The notes under the pieces: model-generated
Databases searched by the model: none
The model's input: the letters and a program-made list of their open reading frames with translations, nothing else
What the model was told of the DNA's origin: nothing
Part shown: positions 37,454 to 48,032 of the stretch, piece by piece
Layout of the letters: each line of letters opens with the position of its first letter
How positions within the stretch are numbered: position 1 is the first letter of the stretch
Translations under genes and position numbers: made by a program
Source of the DNA: Rotaria sordida
Lineage: Eukaryota > Rotifera > Eurotatoria > Philodinida > Philodinidae
Assembly (NCBI GenBank): GCA_905250125.1
Contig: CAJNOL010000511.1
Coordinates: 56,718-120,717 of the forward strand
Direction: 5' to 3'
DNA length: 64,000 nt

Positions 37454-40400
37454 ATGATGGAAAATCATAGTCATCTTTCAATATTCTTATTAAATGATTA
37501 TGATTCATGTACATTTACAAATGAAATACTTATACGTTATTTTGGTATAATAATTTTCTCGATTGGAATTATATCAACATTATTAAGTATTTGTGTATTT
37601 ACAAGAAAACCTCTTCGTAAATAATTAAATTATTTGTTCTTTCAAAATAAAATAAAAATTTTATTTGAATAGGTCGTAAATCATGTTGCTTTTATTTTTT
37701 AATATTAGCAATAAGTGATTCAATACATTTAACAACAATGACGATTGAACATTTACGATATAGTTTTCATATTGATTTAATTGTATTTTATTCAATTACT
37801 TGTAAATCTATTATATTTATGATATATTTTTCGAATCATTTATCCAATATTGTAATAACATTAGCATCAATGTAAGTTTTTTATTACTCTTGAACTATAT
37901 TAATATATAGTTTAAATTAACAATTATCATTTCTTTGAGATCAACTAAATAGTTTTATGTCGCAAACTGAACATTTAATTAATTATATTCCATAGTCAAC
38001 AAAAAATAATCGACATTCAGACATTTGTGCTGCAGTAATAATATGTTTCTAGGCTTTGTGTATCACATATAATGTTTTCTTTTTACTTAGGGCATGTCAC
38101 AAGTCTTTACGATACTATACCAATTTTTTATAGAATGCTTGAAGAAATTTTCTTTTTTTTATGTAGTGATAGAGAAAACGATGTTCTATTTTTCTATGCT
38201 ATTTGATCAATCTTCAACTAATATCATAATAATAAAATTTCGATAAGAACTGTTTTTATGTAAAACTTAACTAACGGATGAGGTAGATTAATACGCTTTG
38301 TATTTCAATTTTCAATCACTCAATATGTTGTATTAAAAAACAAAATATACTATAGGATGCAGTGTGAAAAACTCTACAACTTATAAAGAACAGTTTATTT
38401 TATATATGAAATAAGAAAAATAAAATTTCTCTTCGCATGATTTTTTCAGGGCGGTGAAAATTGATCGCTCAGAATTTTGTTCATTTTGAAAACAAAAAAT
38501 GTAACTATTAAAAAAAGTGGCCCTTTGTAAATTGTAGAGATTTTCATGCTGCATCATGTGGTATATTTTATTTTTTAATATAATTTATTAAGTGATTGAA
38601 ACATTTAATCTGCCTCACTTGTTAGTTAAGGTTTACAAAAAAACAGTTCTTATCGAAATTTTATTATTATGATATTAGTTGAAGATTGATCAAATAACAT
38701 AGAAAAATAGAGCATCGTTTTCTCTATCACTACATAAAAAAAGAAAATTTCTTCAAGCATTCTATAAAAAATTGATATAGCACTGTAAAGACTTTTGATA
38801 CGCCCTAAGTAATATCATCTAATGAATAATAATGATAGAAACAGGGTTATTTTTAGTCACTCAAAGAGTAAGAAAGATAGTCAATACTTCACAATTCAAT
38901 GGAAATCTTCTTGATTTTATAATCTTTTAAGATTTTACTAATTATAAATTCATGCTTTATAAACAAATATCCAGTCATTTGAGATGTTTAATTTGATTGA
39001 AAGGATAATGATGATGAGTATTCATTCGTTTTCTTGAGTCCATGTTTGATACTGAGACGCCAATGGTAACAACTAGATATCTATCATATTCCGTACTATT
39101 ATGAAACATGAATTGAAGAACAAGAATGAATAGTCAATGTGTTATTACCATTTCAATCAAATTGTAGATACGCGCATTTTAACATTGTCCGAAGAAGTTG
39201 TTTTCAACAACGAAATATTATATTGAAAATTTGAATTATTTTATAATAGATTTATCAGAAAGAGAATTAAAAACATGACAAACAAACATAGTTATTGTAT
39301 TCCTTATATGATGATATGTCTTTTTCTTTTGAAAGTCTGTTAATTATGTATAAACATTAATCAATCATAGTCAAATATTTAGAAAACATACCATGGAAAC
39401 TATTAAATTAGATTCTGTGAACAATTAGATAGTATCATCTATTAAATATGTAGAAGCAAATAAAAAAAAGACTAGGTGGACCATTTATTTATAATAGAGA
39501 AATATATACGTAAGGATCACTGAAGATAAGAGTGTATTCAGATGTATATTTCGAATACTTAACTATATTATGTTAGAATATGCATCTTATATTTTAAAGT
39601 TTTCCATGTATGTACGCGTATTTACATAAGCATTGCAATACAGTATTAGGATATTCTATATTAAAATAAATTTCAAATAATTTTTATATCTATCAAATGC
39701 ATTTTTGAATATTAATTGATTCATTAAAATTAGATATATAGTGGTGGATATAAGTTTAGAACCGTAGTATTATTAAGTTTTCTTCTCAATGGTAATCGCT
39801 AGCAAGAAGTTGAAAAAAAAACATTTGTGTAGCTGAAAGGACTCTCTATTAAGATTGGTAGACTCGAAGATCCCAACAAAACAGCTTGAATGAAGATCTA
39901 TAAAAAAAGTCAATATTCCCCAAAACTAGCTTTCTAGTTTCTCTTCGAAAATTTTGGGAAAAGATTTTATCTGATAGAACAAATAATATTGAGCAAAATG
40001 ATACGTCTCTAGTCTCTTCGTGATCTTCCTTCATCGAGCTACATTCAATTTACCGAAGGTCCAAGAACTATTTTCTCTTCATTTTAGTGGAAATTTCAAA
40101 ATTTTTGTCATGTTTAACGCTTTGGGATCTTCTATAAGTTGAATGCAACTCAATGAAGGAAGATCATGAAGAGGTCAGACACGATATCTCACATTGCTCA
40201 AAATCGTTTCCTCGATCAGAAAAAAATTTCGAATAGAAACCAGATTTCTGGTTTTGAAGATCTTGGTTTTCCGCAGATCCTTATCCAAGTAGTTTTGCAG
40301 AAGTCTTCGGACCTACCAATCCTGATAGAGAATTCTTTCAGCTACACAAATGTTTCTTTTTTTAAGATTCTTGCTATCTGTTACCATCGAGAATAAATCT

Positions 40401-41502
40401 TAAAAATACAGTTGCTCTTAACCTTTGTCCACCACTATATGAATAAACAAAAGCATTTTCCGCAATACAATTTATCATACATCTAGATAATATTCGACAA
40501 CATTCTTATCATTGTCTTCAAATAATTGTAAACTTTATGTGAAATAATCAATTAAAGGCTTGTTTTTAAATTAATTTAGACAAAAAAAAAAGTATTCTAT
40601 CAAAAGTTATATCTATAGAATTTTCTAAACTCTAATGTCTAATATTTTGTCTGTTAACTATGTGCATAATAATTTTTCTTTTGTTTTGCTTTAGTGATCG
40701 ATTTATTTTAATTTATTATCCATCACAATCTAAACGTTTTTGTAAAACAAGTAAAGCTAAATGGCTTGTTTTAATCGTTATAATAATTCTTCTATTTTCT
40801 ACTGGACATATTCTATATGGATATGAAAGAGTTTCATTAAATTTTAACAACTCATACTATTTATATGATTGTAATATACCTCATGATAATAGAATTTATA
40901 TCAGTTTCTTTAACTTTTATGATTCATATATTGAAAGTATATGTTTTGTTTTTATTCCATTTATCATCATGAGTTTATGTTCAATATTAATTATATTTCA
41001 AATAACTGGAACACGTAAAACAATACGTCATAATAATCACAGTAAGTTTAACTATAAACCAATTGTTTTCTCTTTGTTAATTACTTTATAAATCAAATAA
41101 ATAGTGCGAAACACTCGATTACGTAATAAAGATATTCAATTATGTTGTATGTTAATTGGTACGTCGTTTGCATTTCTTGTTCTTTGTTTACCAGCTGAAA
41201 TAAATGATATATTTAATTATATTACGTATGAACGTTCATGTTATCATTGGTTTCGAAAAGTTATTTTAATGCTTATGCAACAAATTTATTATGCTGGACA
41301 TTTTTATATTTATACATTAACTGGTCAATTATTTCGTAAACATTTGTATGCAATTCTATTTACACGTTGTCATCAGAAATCTATTAATACACATCCAAAT
41401 CTATGTGTAATTATTGATCAACGACCAAGTATAAGAGTTGAAAATAGTCAAATGAAAACAATAATATTTCATTCATCAATAAGAACAAATAGTGAACATT
41501 AA
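37454..41502 (+). CDS. Class A (rhodopsin-like) G-protein-coupled receptor
   Basis: Four exons: 37454-37616, 37673-37871, 40695-41041, 41105-41502; 368 residues. Seven hydrophobic segments can be placed. TM1 is around FGIIIFSIGIISTLLSICVF. TM3 ends in LASIDRFILIYYP, where DRF replaces the usual DRY. A Cys at the start of TM3 (SITCKS) can pair with one in loop 2 (YDCNIP). TM6 is preceded by basic RNTRLRNKD, and TM7 ends in HFYIYTLTGQLFRKHL, in place of NPxxY. Receptors of this kind sit in the plasma membrane and respond mostly to neuropeptides; the ligand is unknown. Intron 2 is 2,823 bp because it contains two palindromic elements; the other introns are about 60 bp. The splice across intron 2 recreates the IDRF codon series, so the gene appears functional. 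Confidence 0.88.
38086..38809. mobile_element. Mariner-like palindromic MITE in GPCR intron (C)
   Basis: A 724-bp near-perfect palindrome flanked by TA on both sides (38084-38085 and 38810-38811). Ends: CTTAGGGCATGTCACAAGTC and, on the other strand, CTTAGGGCGTATCAAAAGTC, closely resembling mariner termini (TTAGGTxGxxxCAAAAGT). The arms run almost to the centre near 38450 (GGCGGTGAAA). There is no transposase ORF. The high arm similarity suggests a fairly young insertion. In a transcript it would fold into a hairpin about 350 bp long. Confidence 0.88.
39739..40437. mobile_element. Tc1-like palindromic MITE in GPCR intron (D)
   Basis: Flanked by TA (39737-39738 and 40438-40439), with ends TAGTGGTGGATATAAGTTTA and, on the other strand, TAGTGGTGGACAAAGGTTAA. 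These match the style of Tc1-family termini (CAGTGGTGGxCAAAAGT). The arms pair over roughly 330 bp (GAAGGAAGATCATGAAGAGG near 40155 against its inverse near 40015). Arm divergence is higher than in element C, so it is older. ORFs at 39849-40034 and 40166-40396 are chance reads across the arms. Confidence 0.88.
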
Positions 41503-42960
41503 TGATAATTTGTTTTTGAATGATCTATCTACAAGACCTCTTTCAAACTTAGAATACCTTATTAAAGTCCGCCTCCCCTCAGAAACTGATTTTACGCCAG
41601 ATATATTCAAATTACCTGAAATTTTCATAATATGATATGGATATAGTCGAGAAGATATGATAAAATTTTTAGTTCTATGGCATGGTGTTTGAGAGAGATA
41701 TTCATCAAACAAAGATCGAAAATTCCTCAGCTGGCAACCCGAAGTTTTCTGTCAAACGTCACTCCGTATATTTTTTTTTGTTTGACAAAGCATGTCAACA
41801 TGTAGAACATGATAGAGCCTTTTTCTTAAAATTCTTACTTTTTATGTGAGGACAAAAAGTAACAAGTTTGATTTCGTGAAAAACTTCCTATAAATGGGTC
41901 TCTATCTGTAGAAGTGCTTGTATATATAATAAAAACAAAGTTGAACTTAAAAAAAGAGATTCTGTCATGTCCTTCATCCTGAGATGCTGTCTCAAATAAA
42001 AGAAAAAATAATTGGCTACAGTTAAGTTCCTTTTGAGAATTTTATCATACGCCATCAAAAGAACATAAAGAGAGAAAAAATGAACATGGTTTTTTCTGAA
42101 TAGAAATTTTACAATATTTTAATTTTGTTAAACTCTTCTCGTTATTTATGAGCTAGTGAATTTCTGTTGAATATTGGAAAGACTTCTTCTTTGAAGCTTA
42201 TTAAAACTTGCTAAGATACCTTTACAATCCATCAAAATCTCTATTTTCACATATGAGCGTCATAAAATCCATGCTTACGAAAAAATAAATTGTGTTTGTT
42301 GGCAGACGATGACAGAAATCATTGAAAGTTATATTTCAAAGCAAGGCGCCAGCCAATAAACTATTTTGATCATGAAAGATCAGATCTCAGACTGTCCTTT
42401 CACCCATTTATCTTAGTTTCGATTTTTCTGACAAAATTTGGCTGTTCGCTGGAGGGGGGGGGGCAGGCTTTATCCATAATTGCTTTCTTTTTGTATTTAA
42501 TTTATTTTATTGTACATATTAATAAATATATATATATCATTTGATAAAGGTTAAAGATGAATAGGTGTAAAATCCACTCCTCAGGACACACGAATGTAAA
42601 ATGTGGATGCTTCAAGTTCGGCAAAATACGACATAAACCATAATTGTCAGCAGTGAAATCCTTTAACTTTGATATTAATTTAAAAATATATCACAAAAAA
42701 TTGGCTATATCTTTAGGCAATAACCAATGAGAATGTTTTTAAGTTCATCAAAATACAAAGTAACATGTCACGAAATAAATTTATATATATATAAAGTTGT
42801 AGCACAATCCATGCGAGATAAAAGTGTGAAAGACGATGAAGCTACTATTACTAATCAGAGGGAGATTTCTTTATTCTAATTATCTTGGCACACATTTCTT
42901 CACCCTCCTTTTACTTATTCCTCCAGAAATACAATAATGCAGTAGTTAGTATATTGTAAC
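41503..42960. other. Spacer between the GPCR gene and element E
   Basis: No gene recognised. A C-rich string at 41567-41580 (GTCCGCCTCCCCTC) and a G-rich one at 42450-42470 containing ten consecutive G (42454-42463) may be the worn inverted ends of another element of about 900 bp (TTATTAAAGTCCGCC against GATAAAGCCTGCC), but their similarity is low. Confidence 0.4.
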
Positions 42961-43586
42961 CAGTAGTGTCAAACTTGAAAGTTGAATTCAAGTATTCAAC
43001 TATTAGTTCAACTATTCAACTATTCAAGAACTCAATTAGTTAACGGCTGGAATGCCACTAGAATCATCTAATATCGACAGGTATTGTCTGCGAGACTACA
43101 AGCATCCCCTATGATGCTACAAGCATTCCATAGGATGCTACAACTATCACCTAGAATGCTACAAGCATCCTCTAGGATGCTGCAAACATCACGTAGAATG
43201 CTACAAGCATTTTCCAGGATACTACAGCTTTGGGTTAAGATGCTGCAGACATTTTTTGGAATGCCAAGAAGTATGTGAGAAGCTTCAGCTAATGTGCAGC
43301 ACTGAGTAGGAATAATGGTGTACACAGAGACGTACATGGGTCGTGGCTCTTCGGGGGGGCGCTTCGCGTCCCCACGCTGCGACGCTGAAATAAAAGGTAT
43401 GTTAGATGGGGAACACGCTTTCCCACTGAATATTCGCAGAACACTTGAGAAGCTAAAATTTGAATAGTTGAATACTTGAATAGTTGAAAATTTGAATAGT
43501 TGAACAGTTGAATGCTTGAATACTTGAATAGTTGAGCAGTTGAATACTTGAATAGTTGAATTCAACTTTCAAGTTTGATACTACTG
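42961..43586. mobile_element. hAT-like non-autonomous element with inner minisatellites (E)
   Basis: Inverted ends CAGTAGTGTCAAACTTGAAA and CAGTAGTATCAAACTTGAAA, continuing with GTTGAATTCAA on both sides. CAG..GTxTCAAAC starts are typical of hAT elements. Inside are a 21-bp tandem repeat at about 43090-43260 (core GCTACAAGCATCC, about seven copies), a 10-bp-based array of TTGAATAGTTGAATACTTGA type at 43455-43570, and a GC-rich patch at 43340-43390. Flanking 8-mers do not match, so no target duplication is shown. A 165-codon ORF exists only because 21 bp is a multiple of three. Confidence 0.75.
43090..43260. repeat. 21-bp minisatellite inside element E
   Basis: About seven imperfect copies of a 21-bp unit, for example ATGCTACAAGCATCCTCTAGG. 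In the minus frame it reads as a seven-residue repeat CSILxxA. Low-complexity and not coding in my view. Confidence 0.9.
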
Positions 43587-43973
43587 GGAGTTAGATCAGT
43601 ATCCTTACTTTTACACTCGTTTATCTCACCATTTTCATCTCATGCTCTCACACGTCTAAATCTTTTTTTTCTAGTATTATTTCTTTAATCATATAACACT
43701 GATTATTAAAACGCAATTTACTCAACAACATCAATCTTATTCAATTTATGTTGATAATAAGCAATTAATGACTGTTGTTTCACATATTTATTGAATTTTT
43801 AATAATCCAAAAATAGAAATAATAACAGAAGCTAAATCATAGATATAACATTCGGATTCATATTATCAAATTATATTTAAATGTCAAGGTTCAATATCTT
43901 TGACGTCGTTATAGTATAAATATTGATTATAAATCTATTCAAAATGTCTTAATCATAAATAAAATTTTTCAAT

Positions 43974-45683
43974 TTATTGATATAATTTAAGTGCTTTCTC
44001 TAAAACCATAGCCATACCAATTGCTTTTTCTTCTTCTAATCTTCTACACATAACTTGTAAACCAATAACACAATTTTCAAACATTTGCGGACTTTTATAG
44101 GTTTCTCTAGCTATTTTATCGAATTCACTTGCTATTTTCATATTACGATATTCATCAGTTATTTGATCTAATTGTAAATCAACTCGGGTAACAGGAAGAA
44201 TAACAGAACTTAATTGAAGTAAGTTAGCAATACCAGTATATCCACCACTAGTTCGATAATCATGAGGATAAGCAGGTAATGCAAAAATAGGTGAAATAAT
44301 TCCATCAATAGGTCGGCCTGTCGAAGTTATTTCTTTAGTTTGATTCCATCTCTCAAGATATTTAATTGCATAATTTGTGCGAGCTATATTCAGTTGCCAA
44401 TTTTCATAAACACTTATTTCCGTTTCTGGTGATCCAATAAAAGCACCTGAAATAAGTGGTTCTCCACTTAAATCAACAGCTTTTTGAACATCTTTTCCAC
44501 CATCAGCTTGAAAGAATTTCATTAACATTTCAATTGCCTATATAAGAAATCAATAAATTATGAATAATATTATTTTGCAATTTACCTGTGGATGATCTGT
44601 TGTATCCCATTCAATAACTTGATGACCAGCTTTTTCAAGAGCATTAATAGCCATATTAATAGCTCTTTGAACGGGTGGAGAAAGATGAACTTCTTGATCA
44701 AATTGAATAACTCCAAAACATAATTTATCCATTTGTCCTTCTTGAAATAAATCTTCTCTCCATGGAATATTATGAACTTTAGGATCGATTAACCATGGTT
44801 TTTTTTCAAGTATTGATTTAAGAAATAAACAAATATTTGAAAGAGATCTTGTCATAGGTCCAACGACACTTGGAACAGATTCTTGTCCATCTAATGAAGT
44901 TTTAGCTCGACCATAAGGAATTCTTCCATCGGATGGTTTTAATCCATATATACCATTTACAGCTGATGGAAATCGAATACTTCCACCAATATCTGTTCCT
45001 AATCCACAAATACTGCCTTTCATAGCAATTAAACTTCCTTCTCCGCCAGAACTTCCACCACTACTAAATTCTCGATTTAATGAATTTAAAGTTATACCTA
45101 AAAGATAACTTCCAGCTTCACCCTTCATAAGCGTTTGTGGAACAGTTGTTTTGACATATAAAACAGCTCCAAGAGAAAGAACAATATCAACAATAAATGA
45201 ATTATATTCTGAAATATCTCCTAAATATCCAACATAACCCATTGCTGTTTCAATACCTTTGATATTGAATTGATCTTTAAAACTAATTGGTATACCATGC
45301 AGTGGTCCTATTGTCTTACCGCCTGTGGATTTAAAATAATCATCAAGATAGTGAGCTCGTTCAAGAGCTTGTGTAAATAATATTTCTGCTAAACAATTGA
45401 CAAGTTGATGAGCAATAGATGCTCGTTTACAATAAGCTTCAGTAACTTGTACTGCAGTATATTTTCCATTAGCAATTCGATGAGCAAGTTCTTCTATATC
45501 ATCAATTTCTGTAATTTCAAGATCAAGTTTTGAAAGTATTCCACATTGAGATGGAACTAATGTTGAGTTCTTCGGAGGATTTTTTAGAATTGTTTCAGGT
45601 AATCTCCATCCTTGTGGAATTAAATTATAAAGAGATGCTCGTTTTTGAGCAGCTTTTTCTTCCCAAGATTGTAATGAAGACAT
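43974..45683 (-). CDS. Amidase-signature hydrolase, fungal acetamidase-like
   Basis: Two exons: 44586-45683 and 43974-44537, with a 48-bp GT..AG intron; 553 residues, the usual length of fungal amdS-type amidases (about 550). The amidase signature is complete: Lys in ISFKDQFN, the Gly/Ser-rich SSGGSSGGEGSLIA with the cis-Ser, and the nucleophile Ser in GTDIGGSIRFPS. Together they form the Ser-cisSer-Lys triad that hydrolyses amide bonds to acid and ammonia. The N-terminal block AYCKRASIAHQLVNCLAE and the PLHGIPISFKDQF string are typical of fungal general amidases rather than animal FAAH; there is no N-terminal membrane helix. The substrate is unknown. Horizontal acquisition is likely, followed by gain of a host-style intron. 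The frame is open throughout, so the gene looks functional. Confidence 0.93.
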
Positions 45684-46017
45684 TGAATCTATGATCTATC
45701 TTATTTGTAATGAAAGAAGAAAAAAAGATAAAAGAAATATGAGCCTGAATGTTTTTTAAAATGAAGATATATCTAACCTCGAATTTGAATGGTTCTCTAT
45801 ATAACCAATCAGAAAAAAAAAATTTTATTATGTCAAGCGATTATTTGAATAAGTAGATAAGGTTTGATATTGTGAAGGTCGTTAAACAGGTTGAAGCATA
45901 CTGTAAATAGAAATATTAAAAACATTCGTCTTTCCTTTATAAAATGTAAAAAAAAATGATATAGCGAGAATGCATGTCTCATTCGTAGAAGTTATCTCCA
46001 ATCATGAATTACATTAA
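45684..46017. other. 5' flank of the amidase gene
   Basis: About 330 bp between the amidase start and palindromic element F. It should contain the amidase promoter. CTATATAACCAATCAG at 45797-45812 puts TATA-like and CCAAT-like strings together, about 115 bp upstream of the ATG. Confidence 0.4.
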
Positions 46018-46955
46018 TGCTGGGTGTACTAATAGTTTTGCGATATTTACTCTTTTCGAAATATTCCACCTGAGAAGTTATAGATGATTCTAAGTTTCTT
46101 ATTGAGGTATACAATATTTCAATCTCTACAAAACTCTATTAATCTAGATTCAAAACAGCGGAAAAGAAATTTTTTATAGACAACATTCTGCGGCTCCGCA
46201 AGTGAAACTTTTGTCCTATCTATTTTTTAATTATGTATTATTTTCATGGAAACAAATATTCAGTTTAGAAAAACTAGACTTCTATTAAACAGCTTTTGAA
46301 AAGTTTTAATATATGTGGATGTCTTCAAAGTATATTTTAATATACATCGTGTTAGCTAAAATACATTATATTTTGAAAATAGCAAAATTGCCTTGTTTAA
46401 TTACTCGTTTTCAAAAAGACGTCTTAGTAATGTTGTATATGATGAAATGGAGTCTGTTTTTTGTGGAGTTTTATGAACAAGTGTTTTGTCTCTTTATTTA
46501 CTGTTCAGATAACTCTTGGTAAAAAAAAAAGTTAACTAAATAAAAGATTGAAACATTGTAAAGAAGGCTATTTTCGTTACATTAAATCACATTAGTTATT
46601 CTTTACTCCACTAATATAGATTGTGATCAAGCATTTAGAAATTCTACTGAAAGAGTATGTAGTAGTGACTCGAATTCCATGTAACAAGCTTTCTGCATGT
46701 TTCTTCATAACTTGCGAAGAACGGTGCAAAAAAAGTGAAAACATAGGTGAGATAAAAGCTTCACCTACTGAACAACAGAACATAGTCTACAAAAAACTTT
46801 TTGCCAGTTGTGTTAAATTTAGATTAATAGAATTTTATAGATATTGAATTGTTGCACCGCTTGATAGGGGACTTAGGGTTATCTATTAAGTCTCAGTTGA
46901 AATATTTCAAAAAGAGTAAATGTCGCAAAATTTTTGGCACATCCGAATGTATATT
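46018..46955. mobile_element. Long-TIR element F
   Basis: Inverted arms of about 200 bp: 46018-46220 and 46735-46955. Matching strings include TTTTGCGATATTTACTCTTT on the left and, on the other strand, TTTTGCGACATTTACTCTTT on the right; also CTCTATTAATCTAGATT against TTCTATTAATCTAAATT. The outer ends are GGGTGTACTAATAGTTTTGC and GGATGTGCCAAAAATTTTGC, again in mariner-like style. The centre carries an ORF at 46313-46522 with no recognisable transposase motif. Arm divergence suggests an old insertion. Confidence 0.75.
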
Positions 46956-48032
46956 CATTTATCAAATTTATGTTTTTCTTTACTTTTAAACCATAAATTG
47001 GGTACTTTTTTTCATTTAAGAATACTGAAGCGATTGAAAGTTAAATATTATTCCTTAGTTTAACCCTTTTTGAGAAGTTACACCGATTATAAGTTTATCC
47101 ACTGCTTCTCTTTATCATTCTTGTTACTCTCTCTTTATGCTTATGAGTGTTGTGTAGATACATGATTATATAAATCTTCCTTTTTGTTTTTGTTATAAAC
47201 ATTTCCATATGTTCTAATAAAAGTAGACACGACCAATACTATCGCATATTTAGAAAATCAAGGATGTAGTGAAAATAACAATATTTTCTGATAAAAATGA
47301 GCTTGAGATTATGCCATCTACGTCAGAGACTATGTCTCTTTGCTCGATGATCTCAAGTGAAAAATAAAAAATATGATTTTTTTTTATCTTCCAGCTCAAC
47401 TCGTGTTATATCTCTGATTTCTAAAGTATACAACACATCTCAATAATTATAATGTCTGTTTTAAAAAATATATAAAATCGATACTAGCATTGATATAAGA
47501 ATTATGACTGCAGATAAAATTTTCAATCATATATTAGTTGATTCGACATGAAAAAGTCGCAGTTCTTATAAAATTTTTTGAATAATTTTTAGTTGTCCGT
47601 TTATTCTAAATCAGATATTTTAAATGCCAATAGTGGTTGAAAACTTTTTGCTAGCGAATGTAATAAACTAGAACTATTTTTAGTAATTAAATGGAATTCT
47701 TTAAATCTCGAAGTATCGCATGTGCAAGTACTATAATTCTATATAAGTTCCTACCATCTCGTGATGCTCCATTGAACAACTCTGTCGGCACGGTATAACA
47801 AATAAAAATTAATCTTAATCTTTTTTTTTTCGTTCTGAATTATCATTGGACATGTCATCTGTAGATTTTTTATTCAACGAAACTGAGAGCATCATCATCA
47901 TCATCATAGACATGGGATCAAGTGCAAAATATTCCATTAAATAAGGAAAAAGAAAAACGAAAGTTCAATTTGAAATAAATGTTTTTGTTTGATCGTTTCT
48001 AATTGAACAAAAGATAATTAAATCTTGGATTT
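46956..48032. other. Spacer downstream of DNAJA2
   Basis: AT-rich sequence with no recognised gene. A short (ATC)n run lies at 47892-47910. The DNAJA2 3' UTR should occupy the upper end (AATAAA-like strings near 47970). Confidence 0.5.

Noticed and set aside
40660..41091. 143-codon ORF read as an independent gene
   Set aside because: It is GPCR exon 3 with intron sequence on both sides; splicing into exons 2 and 4 restores the conserved receptor frame.
43068..43565. 165-codon minus-strand ORF rich in CSILxxA repeats
   Set aside because: It is a translation of a 21-bp minisatellite and an inverted repeat inside element E; the frame stays open because the period is a multiple of three.
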